A stretch of DNA of 10,036 bases from Ruminococcaceae bacterium UBA2656 (GTDB lineage Bacteria; Bacillota; Clostridia; Oscillospirales; Acutalibacteraceae): the NCBI GenBank assembly GCA_002359465.1, contig DENA01000013.1:108329-118364 (forward strand), in the 5' to 3' direction. This document shows positions 1 to 5,834 of this stretch, piece after piece. The number at the start of each line of letters is the position of its first letter. Positions within the stretch are counted from its first letter, which is position 1. The notes beneath the pieces were generated by a model. It worked only from the letters and a program-made list of their open reading frames with translations. It searched no databases and had not been told where the DNA came from. The position numbers and the translations under genes were made by a program.

Positions 1-230
1 ATGTCCAGACAAACTCGGCAACCGCTGAGGAGAGCGCCGCCGCAAGTGAAGAGCTGTCCGGGCAGGCTCAGGTCCTTAGAGATCTGGTCGAAAAATTCAA
101 GCTGAACCATCAGTTGGCCGGTTCGGACTTTCGCCAGCCGGGAATATCCGAAAAAACGGATTACGAGGTATCCGGCTCAGGGAAATACAAAGAGCCTGAA
201 ATATTGATTCCGGCAACAGGAAAATATTAA
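1..230 (+). CDS. Methyl-accepting chemotaxis protein, C-terminal end (5' partial)
   Basis: The frame is open from base 3 to a TAA at 228-230 and continues beyond the left edge, so only about 75 residues are visible. It opens with VQTNSATAEESAAASEEL, the hallmark end of the cytoplasmic helical hairpin of chemoreceptors, followed by SGQAQVLRDLVEKFKL, the usual last helix. After this comes a roughly 40-residue polar tail (SDFRQPG..., ending ATGKY) with no recognisable adaptation pentapeptide. Chemoreceptors signal through CheW/CheA to the flagellar motor. The sensor domain and membrane segments lie outside the window, so the ligand cannot be judged. It is the only plus-strand gene on this side and is closed by a strong terminator 30 bases downstream, so it is transcriptionally separate from what follows. 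The family call is firm; the chemoreceptor class is unknown. Confidence 0.9.
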   Translation, partial: VQTNSATAEESAAASEELSGQAQVLRDLVEKFKLNHQLAGSDFRQPGISEKTDYEVSGSGKYKEPEILIPATGKY

Positions 231-261
231 CCTACCGATTAAAAAAATCATATTTATTATT

Positions 262-296
262 GTCAAAGAATACACATGTATTCTTTGACTTTTTTT
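262..296 (+). terminator. Rho-independent terminator of the chemoreceptor gene
   Basis: A perfect 12-bp inverted repeat (262-273 with 278-289, loop ACAT) begins GTCAAAGAATAC and is followed directly by seven T residues (290-296). This is a textbook intrinsic terminator on the plus strand. On the minus strand the same hairpin is followed by AATAATAAATATGA and only then by T7, so it may also stop, less efficiently, transcripts of the convergent TPR/mcsB unit. Confidence 0.9.
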
Positions 297-303
297 AACG
301 AAA

Positions 304-329
304 GCGGAGCCGCATACAGCAAACTCCGC
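304..329 (-). terminator. Weak hairpin downstream of the TPR gene
   Basis: GCGGAG (304-309) and CTCCGC (324-329) form a 6-bp GC-rich stem with a 14-nt loop, about 20 bases after the TPR stop codon. On the minus strand only TTT follows the stem, so as an intrinsic terminator it is weak. It may act together with the larger hairpin at 262-289 to end the mcsA-mcsB-TPR transcript. Confidence 0.3.
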
Positions 330-339
330 CTCCATTTAC

Positions 340-371
340 AGCAGCCCGTTATGATACAGGCTGCTTTTTTT
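340..371 (+). terminator. Possible second terminator-like hairpin overlapping the end of the TPR gene
   Basis: AGCAGCC (340-346) pairs with GGCTGCT (359-365) across a 12-nt loop, and on the plus strand a run of T follows (365-371). It could be a back-up terminator for chemoreceptor read-through. It overlaps the last codons and stop of the minus-strand TPR gene, where the T run is simply the AAA/AAG Lys codons, so the structure may be coincidental. Confidence 0.35.
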
Positions 372-1011
372 CCTGAAGCTTTAAAATATGTGCATCCAGA
401 AGCTGTTTAAACAGATCATTTTTCCGTATATGGCCAAGCATGTCCGTATATTTAACCGACTCATAATACTGGCTCTGCCTTTGTTGCTTTAAATACTCAA
501 GCGCTTCTTCCCTTCCGTGCTGTTTCACAAGCACATCGGCTACTTTAATCGCATTCATGGCGCTGTAAGGCTCCAGACGGTATGCTTCCATAAAGTTAAA
601 CAGTGCGGCTTCAAGACGGCCCAGCCCCTCCTGTGCCCTCGCAAGGTCAATCAGCACAGAAGCGCGCTGCGCTGCTGCGTAGTTGATTGTAATTCCGTCC
701 TCAACCTTGATATGGCTGGGCAGTTCATTCCAGCTGGAAGTGTGCAGGTACTCGCCGGCATAGCGAACCGTTTCATTATAATATTTTTTTCCAAGCCAGC
801 TGTAAGCTTTCTCAACCAAATAGAGCTGCTTTGGGGTTTGCAAGTCACCGCAGAGTTCAATGACCTTTAAGAGAATTTTTTCCCGATCCTTGATTTCGTC
901 TCTCAAAGCGATGGCTTTTTCCTCAAGCGACCGGCGGTGCGGCACAGTTTCCCCAAGCACAAAGAAAAGCGCCGCCGCCAAATCCGAATTGTCTTTTTCT
1001 AATTCTGCCAT
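349..1011 (-). CDS. TPR-like helical repeat protein of unknown function
   Basis: The 220-residue product is predicted to be soluble: it has no signal peptide and no membrane segment, and it is mostly amphipathic helix. Residues about 115-148 (ASVLIDLARAQEGLGRLEAA..., ending YRLEPYS) match the tetratricopeptide pattern with its G-x-x-x-A-A and final-P positions. Less regular helical pairs lie at about 60-90 and 150-177. TPR folds bind other proteins, so an adaptor or scaffold role is plausible, but no partner can be named. The start ATG at 1011 is preceded by GGGGAA about 8 bases upstream. The gene begins 50 bases after the mcsB stop with no clear terminator between them, so it is probably the last gene of the mcsA-mcsB transcript. 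The last helix (about 195-220) is Lys/Gln-rich. I do not recognise an orthologue with an assigned role. Confidence 0.75.
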   Translation of the reverse strand: MAELEKDNSDLAAALFFVLGETVPHRRSLEEKAIALRDEIKDREKILLKVIELCGDLQTPKQLYLVEKAYSWLGKKYYNETVRYAGEYLHTSSWNELPSHIKVEDGITINYAAAQRASVLIDLARAQEGLGRLEAALFNFMEAYRLEPYSAMNAIKVADVLVKQHGREEALEYLKQQRQSQYYESVKYTDMLGHIRKNDLFKQLLDAHILKLQEKKQPVS

Positions 1012-1061
1012 TCATATTCCCCACTTTTTAAATTAATAAAAGCAAATATTTTAACATTCCT

Positions 1062-2084
1062 TTAAAGATTCAGCCTCTGCAAAAAATCTCTTACTTTCTC
1101 GGCCCGCAGACTGCGCCGTTCATCGGTCGTAAGTTTTTTCCCGCTGTAAAACATAAGCGTGGCAGGCTGTACCTGAATGGCCAGACGGTTGATCTCTCCA
1201 TAATCAATCGGGCCGATCAGGCCTGTGGCAACACCGAACCGGACATTGGAAATCAACTGCATAAACTCATCGTTCGCCATCATGCGGGCGCTCTGCAAAA
1301 TAGCCAAGGAACGGCTGACGGTATCCTGAATTTCCAGATTCCCGGCCAGTTCTTTTCTGGAATCCCGCTCCTGTTCGATCAGTTGCATGGCGATGCTTTG
1401 AAGATTTGCGATAGCCTCCTGTTCAGACAGGCCGAACGTTACACGGTTGGACAACTGGTAAACAGCACCTTTCGGTTCCATGCCGGACCAGAAAGCGCCG
1501 CGAAGCGCGAGCCCGAGCTTTGAAAGATTGGTGGAAAGCCTTGCTATGCCTCCCCCTTCCCGCAGCGCCGGAAGATGCAGAGTCAGGGACGCGCGCATCC
1601 CTGTACCAAGATTGACAGGGTTCTGCGTCAGATAGCCCAGATTTTCATCAAAGGCAAAGTGTAGGGATTTATCCAGAATATCATCCAGTTTGTCCGCTCT
1701 TTCAAACGCTTTTTCCAGATTGAGACCCACCTCCGAGGACTGAAGGTGAATATGATCCTCTTCATTCACCATCATGCTGACGGATTCATCCTCGTTTACG
1801 AACAAACCGCGCCCACGACAGTCGGCTACAAAGTCAGCGCTGATCAGATGGCGCTCCACAAGGGAAACCGCTTCAGCTTTAGACATGCTTTCCAGATCCA
1901 TAAAACGGAAAAGGCGGGCCAGAACTTCATTGCCGTTAATTGCCCCGACCACCCTCTGCTCAAGCTTCTGCCGGTCGGTACGGCTCATTTTAGCGGAGAA
2001 AGGAACATCCCGTAGATTTCGGATAAGATGAATGCGCGTGCTGATTACGACATCCTCCTGAAACCCGGTGTCCAGATTATTCAT
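1062..2084 (-). CDS. mcsB: Protein-arginine kinase McsB
   Basis: McsB is a phosphagen-kinase-fold enzyme that phosphorylates arginines on proteins using ATP, marking them for ClpC-ClpP degradation; McsA activates it. The 340-residue product shows STRIHLIRNL (15-24), VNEEDHIHLQ (106-115), DENLGYLTQNPVNLGTGMRA (146-165) and the LHLPAL segment (169-174), all in the family order. Length is close to the usual 350-360. The start is ATG at 2084, which overlaps the last 8 bases of mcsA and has GGAGAAGG just upstream. A longer frame to 2174 exists, but its extra residues are unlike McsB. Oddities: the conserved active-site Cys before P-x-N-x-G-T-G is Asn155; the usual Arg of EDHIR is His113; and the C-terminal phosphoarginine-binding motif RDxxRA reads RRSLRA (323-328). 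The fold is certain; full catalytic competence is less so. Confidence 0.92.
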   Translation of the reverse strand: MNNLDTGFQEDVVISTRIHLIRNLRDVPFSAKMSRTDRQKLEQRVVGAINGNEVLARLFRFMDLESMSKAEAVSLVERHLISADFVADCRGRGLFVNEDESVSMMVNEEDHIHLQSSEVGLNLEKAFERADKLDDILDKSLHFAFDENLGYLTQNPVNLGTGMRASLTLHLPALREGGGIARLSTNLSKLGLALRGAFWSGMEPKGAVYQLSNRVTFGLSEQEAIANLQSIAMQLIEQERDSRKELAGNLEIQDTVSRSLAILQSARMMANDEFMQLISNVRFGVATGLIGPIDYGEINRLAIQVQPATLMFYSGKKLTTDERRSLRAEKVRDFLQRLNL

Positions 2085-2571
2085 GTGCCTTCTCCCCCTC
2101 CAGTTCTTTAATCCGGTCACGCAGACTGGCGGCGTGTTCAAAATTCTCGGCATCAATTGCCTCCCGAAGCTCACGGCGTATCAAGCTGAGCTGCTCCTGC
2201 GGCCTGTTCTTTAAAGCGCCCCCGCCCGGAACCTTTCCGCAGTGTTTTGTATTGCCGTGAATACGCTGAATCAGGGGAATCAGTCTGTCATAAAATGTAT
2301 GATAACATTCCGCGCAGCCAATCTGCCCGCTGCGCATGATATCATCAAAGGTGGAACCGCAGCATTTGCAGCGGACCGAATCGTCCAGTTCAGCTCCGCC
2401 GAAAAATCCGCTCAGCAGGCTGCCGTAATTGCAGCCCAGTCCGGTCAGAAGATTTCCGTACCCCAATTTTTGTGCGCATTCAGCGCAAAGGGAGTACTCC
2501 GTCAGTTCACCGTTGATAATGGTTTTAACATGTGTGGTAACCGGATTTTTCCCGCAGAAATCGCACAGCAT
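2077..2571 (-). CDS. mcsA: McsA, zinc-finger activator of McsB (UVR-domain protein)
   Basis: McsA is the small zinc-binding partner that activates McsB arginine kinase. The 164-residue product starts MLCDFCGKNP and carries CxxC pairs at C3/C6 and C29/C32, then a second zinc module with C68/C71 (RCKCCGS) and C86/C89 (GCAEC). A UVR (UvrB/UvrC-type) helical motif sits at about 126-158. Domain order and length match McsA. The ATG at 2571 follows GGGGTGAT by a suitable spacing. Its last codons overlap the mcsB start by 8 bases, so the two are translationally coupled. The usual upstream ctsR gene is missing: the next gene is a divergent small peptide. No CtsR heptad repeat or CIRCE element is visible in the 170-base upstream region, so heat-shock control by CtsR is not supported here. 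AT-rich -10-like sequences (TATATT/TATTAT) lie about 30-40 bases upstream of the start codon without a good -35. Confidence 0.92.
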   Translation of the reverse strand: MLCDFCGKNPVTTHVKTIINGELTEYSLCAECAQKLGYGNLLTGLGCNYGSLLSGFFGGAELDDSVRCKCCGSTFDDIMRSGQIGCAECYHTFYDRLIPLIQRIHGNTKHCGKVPGGGALKNRPQEQLSLIRRELREAIDAENFEHAASLRDRIKELEGEKAHE

Positions 2572-2724
2572 AGAATCACCCCGTAAGATTGTTAATCATA
2601 ATATAATATTACTATTAATTCATCATGAATAGAAGATAGAAAAACACCTTATTTTTTGATCAGCTCCAAAAAGAAAAATTTGTAACACGTTTTGTTCCTA
2701 TGCAATATTATATACTGTAAACCG

Positions 2725-2732
2725 AAAGGAGG
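2725..2732 (+). promoter_or_regulatory. Strong Shine-Dalgarno site of the Cys-rich peptide gene
   Basis: AAAGGAGG is an almost perfect anti-16S match, 9 bases ahead of the ATG at 2742. It fixes the start of a gene too short for ordinary ORF cut-offs and argues that the peptide is well translated. An AT-rich stretch just upstream (TATTAT at 2706, TATACT at 2711) is -10-like, but no -35 at proper spacing is convincing. Confidence 0.75.
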
Positions 2733-2741
2733 CAAACAATT

Positions 2742-2870
2742 ATGTGTAACAACAATTTCTTTGGTGGTGGCAACTGCTGCTGGATTATCATCCTTATCGT
2801 TATCCTTTTAGTATGCTGCGGTGATAATGACTGTGACCGCAACTGCAACAATGGATGTGGCGGCTGCTAA
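2742..2870 (+). CDS. Small Cys-rich single-pass membrane peptide (42 aa)
   Basis: The product starts MCNNNFFGGGNCCW, followed by a pure hydrophobic stretch IIILIVILLV (15-24) and a tail CCGDNDCDRNCNNGCGGC (25-42). It has nine cysteines in 42 residues arranged on both sides of one short membrane segment, rich in Asn and Gly. This is typical of a loosely defined set of tiny clostridial proteins, sometimes labelled 'chorion class high-cysteine protein' by automated pipelines, whose role is unknown. Reality as a gene is supported by the strong Shine-Dalgarno site, a proper ATG and TAA, an intrinsic terminator 10 bases after the stop and clear protein-like composition. It is divergent from mcsA and convergent with the TSCPD gene. 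Metal binding, redox sensing or a spore/envelope role are possible; none is shown by the sequence. Confidence 0.8.
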   Translation: MCNNNFFGGGNCCWIIILIVILLVCCGDNDCDRNCNNGCGGC

Positions 2871-2880
2871 TCGCACAAAA

Positions 2881-2910
2881 AGGGCTGCGAGTAAAATCGC
2901 AGCCCTCATT
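2881..2910. terminator. Bidirectional terminator between convergent genes
   Basis: A perfect 10-bp stem AGGGCTGCGA/TCGCAGCCCT (2881-2890 with 2897-2906, loop GTAAAA) sits between the stop of the Cys-rich peptide (2870) and the stop of the TSCPD gene (2913). On the plus strand it is followed by CATTCTTTATTT; on the minus strand by TTTTGTGCG. It is placed to end both transcripts. Confidence 0.85.
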
Positions 2911-2912
2911 CT

Positions 2913-3170
2913 TTATTTATGCAACTGCTGCTCCTTTGCCTGTAACAATGCAACCGCCAGCTGATCTGGACAGGAGGTAGACTTAAATCCACATTTAATG
3001 CCCTTTAGACGCCGAATTGCTTCATTGGCCTTCATTCCCTCAACAAGTGCGCATATTCCCTTGCCGTTTCCGTTGCAGCCGCCGATAATCTTTACTGATT
3101 TGACCGTGTCGCCTTCAAGATCGACATCGATTTCAGAGGAGCAAGTCCCCCTTGTCTTATATTGATACAC
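2913..3170 (-). CDS. TSCPD-domain protein (TIGR03905-type four-Cys family)
   Basis: The roughly 85-residue product has the full signature of the small stand-alone TSCPD family: YKTRGTCSSEI at the start, IIGGCNGNGKGICALVEGM in the middle, and LKGIKCGFKSTSCPDQLA near the end. The four family cysteines (in GTC, GGC, IKC and TSC) are all present. The same domain occurs at the C-terminus of some ribonucleotide reductases, where it is thought to bind metal or nucleic acid; the role of the free-standing form is unknown. I prefer the GTG at 3170, giving MYQYKTRGTC as in relatives, with GGGTGA upstream. A TTG at 3173 directly before it is an alternative; there is no ATG. The gene follows the PHP gene by about 20 bases, so they are likely cotranscribed, and it ends at the shared hairpin. 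Confidence 0.85.
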   Translation of the reverse strand: MYQYKTRGTCSSEIDVDLEGDTVKSVKIIGGCNGNGKGICALVEGMKANEAIRRLKGIKCGFKSTSCPDQLAVALLQAKEQQLHK

Positions 3171-3191
3171 CAAATGATTTCACCCGCCAAC

Positions 3192-4031
3192 CTATTTTTT
3201 CAATCGTACTTTGATTTTCTTCAACGCATCCAACTGACCGTCCGGCGTTACACAGGTCCCGACAGGCATGGTAACCGTGGTATACATACCGTGAAAATCG
3301 GTGCCGCCCGTCATCACCAGGCCATATTTCTGCGCTGTGGCAATAAAGCGTTCCTCGTCCCCCGGTTTGTTGCGGGGATGCCAGACCTCTACGCCTTCAA
3401 TTTCATGATCCTTTGCAAGCTGCTCCAGCAAATCATAACTGTCGTATTAGCCGGGATGTGCCAAAACCGCAACGCCGCCGGCATCGTGTATCTGTGCGAT
3501 CACATCATGAACGTCAGGATAGCGGACGGGATAATAGGCGAGCCCCGTTTTGGAATTAAAGAGCTTATGATATGTTTCGCCGAAAAAGTCATTCGAATAT
3601 CCCGCATCAATCAGAGCGTGCATAATATGCTGCTTATAAATATTGGTGCTTCCCTGCGCCCTGCGCAAAACCATTTCAGCGGTGATGGGATACAGCCGCA
3701 TCACCTTTTGAATCATAATGCAGGAAGCGCGGCGGCGGCTGTCGCCGGTGCGCTTGCACAGGCCCTCCAGCCGGTCTGTGTTTTCGCAAAGGTAGCATAA
3801 TATATGCGCCTTGCGTCCGGTAGAAGGATCCGTTGTTGAAAACTCAACTCCGGAAATAACCTCAACCCCATGCCTGTCCCCAAAAATCTTTGCTCTGGTC
3901 GATCCCGCAAAAGTGTCATGATCAGTGACGGCAATCGTGGGGATACCATGCGTTTTGGCAAGTAGAACAACCTCGTCGATACCAACCGAACCGTCGGACA
4001 TTTTGGTATGACAATGCAAATCTGCGGCCAC
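3192..4031 (-). pseudogene. PHP-domain phosphoesterase, interrupted by one in-frame stop
   Basis: The frame encodes a 279-codon PHP protein of the TrpH/YciV (COG0613) type, metal-dependent phosphoesterases acting on nucleotide or RNA ends. Metal-site motifs run in order: DLHCHTKMSDGS (4-15), AVTDHDTF (34-41), GVEFST (61-66), AHILCY (75-80), AVLAHPG (188-194), then EVWHPRN and TGGTDFHG past the break. Codon 195 is TAA (3447-3449). The same frame continues at once with YDSYDLLEQLAKD to a normal stop at 3192, so both halves (3447-4031 and 3192-3431) belong to one gene and there is no frameshift. A single C-to-T change from CAA (Gln) would explain it; related proteins often have AHPGQYDS here. 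The first half alone lacks late metal ligands and is probably inactive. The start is GTG at 4031 with GGAAGGTG upstream. A sequencing error, a recent nonsense mutation or read-through cannot be told apart here. Confidence 0.85.
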
Positions 4032-4074
4032 TTAATCACCTTCCAGTCTTAATCATTTCAATCATTACAATACT

Positions 4075-4103
4075 ATTATAATACATTATCATGATTAAGG
4101 CAA
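4075..4103 (-). promoter_or_regulatory. Sigma-A type promoter of the PHP-TSCPD unit
   Basis: On the minus strand, TTGCCT (4098-4103) and a consensus TATAAT (4075-4080) are separated by exactly 17 bases. They lie in the 81-base gap between the permease stop and the PHP start codon, about 45 bases ahead of the GTG. The spacer contains the perfect 8-bp palindrome ATCATGAT inside a longer imperfect one, a position where a repressor could act. The unit can therefore be expressed separately from the hydrogenase/ABC operon behind it. Confidence 0.8.
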
Positions 4104-4112
4104 ATACACACT

Positions 4113-4910
4113 TTATCTTAAAAGTTTTTCCGGCGTAAAGGAGCGCGCCGCAACAAGCCAGAGCAAAAGGTCGACTGCCAGCAAAATCGCCGCAATGATC
4201 AGTAAAATGAGCGCGTTAAGCTGAAAAAGGCCGGTAAACTGTCCCACAAAAAGCAGCACAAGGGGTAAAACGATATATCCTGAAGTTTGGACGGACTCCA
4301 TGTAACTCTTGCTTCTTCCTGAAACCAGTACCATGAAAACGACCCCGAAGACAGTAATGCCGGGCGCAAGTAAAAGCACGAGCACAAGCCAGTTCCAGTT
4401 CAGAAAAAACGGCATGTGCAGAAAAATATCGCCCGCCGAAATAACGCACGCAAAAACAACAAAGGAAATGGCTGTCGTGATTCCGGACAGGAAAACACAA
4501 CTGAGCACCTTGGCCTTGAAAATGGATTTGAGGCTCAGAGGAGTTAACAGCAGCGTCTGAATGGTACTCCGCTCTTTTTCACCCACAAAACTGCTCGCGG
4601 CCGAAACACTCGACGCCATCAGCGGAATCATCAAAAAGAACATGGGACAGACCACATTTGTCATAATGTAGAACATGCCCTGCTTGACCGAAAAATACGC
4701 CGCTTCCTTCGGCAAAAGCTTCATCATCTGGTCAATGCCGTTCATCTGTTCGCTCGGTATGAATACGATCATGACAAGGTACATGACCGGCAGGAACAAA
4801 ACCATGATCAGCGGTACGACGATGATGGTATTGCGGGCCATTTTGGTATTCCAGATTTCTCCGAAGTCCTTATTTACCACAGCCTGTTCGGCTGACGACA
4901 GCAGTTTCAT
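4113..4910 (-). CDS. ABC-2 type transporter permease
   Basis: The 265-residue protein is an integral membrane subunit of an ABC-2 exporter. It has about six hydrophobic segments (roughly 28-51, 80-104, 132-158, 172-197, 209-228, 231-256). The second is followed by SSFVGEKERSTIQTLLLTPL, the conserved cytoplasmic coupling element of the family. The N-terminus (KDFGEIWNTKMARNT) is the usual short cytoplasmic helix, as in NatB-like permeases and membrane-anchored ABC-2 permeases. It partners the ATPase encoded just before it: its ATG overlaps that gene's TGA (ATGA, 4907-4910), so translation is coupled and the two products are probably made in similar amounts. Substrate is not evident; Na+ extrusion, a peptide or an antimicrobial compound are all possible for this subfamily. 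It is the last gene of the operon. No terminator follows; the next promoter begins within 15 bases. Confidence 0.88.
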   Translation of the reverse strand: MKLLSSAEQAVVNKDFGEIWNTKMARNTIIVVPLIMVLFLPVMYLVMIVFIPSEQMNGIDQMMKLLPKEAAYFSVKQGMFYIMTNVVCPMFFLMIPLMASSVSAASSFVGEKERSTIQTLLLTPLSLKSIFKAKVLSCVFLSGITTAISFVVFACVISAGDIFLHMPFFLNWNWLVLVLLLAPGITVFGVVFMVLVSGRSKSYMESVQTSGYIVLPLVLLFVGQFTGLFQLNALILLIIAAILLAVDLLLWLVAARSFTPEKLLR

Positions 4911-5815
4911 TCCGCCACCTCCTGATGTTCCACATATTCGAAATAAACATCCTCCAGCGTCGGTTTGATCAAACGCGCTTCAAAAACATCATGCCCGGAC
5001 TCAATTACCTTTTTCAGAAGCTTCGGCATATCCTCTTCGCGCTGAAGCTCTGCCTGCCACCAGCCGTTGTCGGCGTCAAATCCTTCAAGGCTGTCCCCTT
5101 CGGAGAGACGGAAACCGGCCTTGACACGGCAGCCGATATCGCTGCAGAGGGTTTCAAGGTTCCCGCCCGCGATCAGGCGGCCTTTATCGATAATCCCGTA
5201 GCTGTCACAGATATCCTGTGCGTAGCGGAGCTGATGGGTACAGAGAAACACCGTTGTTCCGGTGTTGTCTGCGAGCGCCGCAATCATGGAATTGACCGTT
5301 TGGGCAGATTCCGGATCCAGCCCGTTGGTCGGCTCGTCCAAAAAAAGCACCTGCGGCCGGTTGACCAGCGCGCGGGCCAAAGAAAGGCGCTGTGCCATGC
5401 CGGTGGAATATTCGCTCAGCTGTTTGTCACGCGCATCCCACAGATCAAGCTGTTTTAAAAGCTCTGCCGCACGCTCGTTGCCCGCGTCGCGGCTCATTCC
5501 CGCCGTTTGGGCAAAAAACAAAAGGTTCTGCATTCCCGTCAGCTGGCCGTACATTCTGGCGGTCTCCGTCATGACGCCGCACAGCCGGTGCACATCGCAG
5601 GGGTTTTTCACCGGATGCAGGTCAAGCACCGTACATTCTCCCTGCGTCGGCTTCAGCAGCCCGGTGAAAAGTTTGACGGTCGTCGTTTTTCCCGCTCCGT
5701 TCGGGCCTAAAAATCCGAACACGCTGCCCTGCGGAACAGTCAAAGTCAAATCATTGAGCGCATTGGTTTTACCGTCATAGGATTTTGTAAGGTTCTTTGC
5801 ACTGATTGCATACAC
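4907..5815 (-). CDS. ABC transporter ATP-binding protein (ABC-2 exporter)
   Basis: The cytoplasmic ATPase drives the permease encoded next. The 302-residue product shows Walker A GPNGAGKT (37-44), signature YSTGMAQRLSLARAL (136-150), Walker B VLFLDEPTNGLD (156-167) and the switch His in CTHQ (His194). A further domain of about 90 residues ends LEDVYFEYVEH, a tail typical of CcmA/NatA-like exporter ATPases. The start is GTG at 5815, supported by AAGGAGG 8 bases upstream and by MYAISAKNLTKSYDG as a normal N-terminus. The frame stays open to 5899, but that stretch overlaps the upstream hydrogenase gene and is not family-like. It begins 19 bases after the hydrogenase stop, so it belongs to the hydrogenase operon. 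Nothing in the ATPase indicates the substrate. Confidence 0.92.
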   Translation of the reverse strand: MYAISAKNLTKSYDGKTNALNDLTLTVPQGSVFGFLGPNGAGKTTTVKLFTGLLKPTQGECTVLDLHPVKNPCDVHRLCGVMTETARMYGQLTGMQNLLFFAQTAGMSRDAGNERAAELLKQLDLWDARDKQLSEYSTGMAQRLSLARALVNRPQVLFLDEPTNGLDPESAQTVNSMIAALADNTGTTVFLCTHQLRYAQDICDSYGIIDKGRLIAGGNLETLCSDIGCRVKAGFRLSEGDSLEGFDADNGWWQAELQREEDMPKLLKKVIESGHDVFEARLIKPTLEDVYFEYVEHQEVAE

Positions 5816-5834
5816 AGGCAGTCCCTCCTTATCC

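Noticed and set aside
2085..2174. 30-residue N-terminal extension of mcsB in the open frame
   Set aside because: It lies entirely within mcsA, is not McsB-like, and the ATG at 2084 has a good ribosome site and begins where family members begin.
2680..2716. Sigma-A or sporulation-sigma promoter ahead of the Cys-rich peptide
   Set aside because: TATACT and TATTAT resemble -10 elements, but no -35 element sits at a suitable distance for sigma-A, sigma-E, sigma-G or sigma-K; left unassigned.
2572..2741. CtsR or CIRCE-type heat-shock operator ahead of mcsA
   Set aside because: No GGTCAAA heptad repeat and no TTAGCACTC inverted repeat could be found on either strand.
3192..3431. Second half of the PHP gene as an independent small gene
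   Set aside because: It could only start at a TTG inside the PHP fold with no ribosome site, and it lacks the first metal-binding motifs; it is the tail of the interrupted gene.
3162..3800. Plus-strand open frame of 212 codons opposite the PHP and TSCPD genes
   Set aside because: It is antisense to genes with clear motifs, and its own translation has no recognisable motifs.
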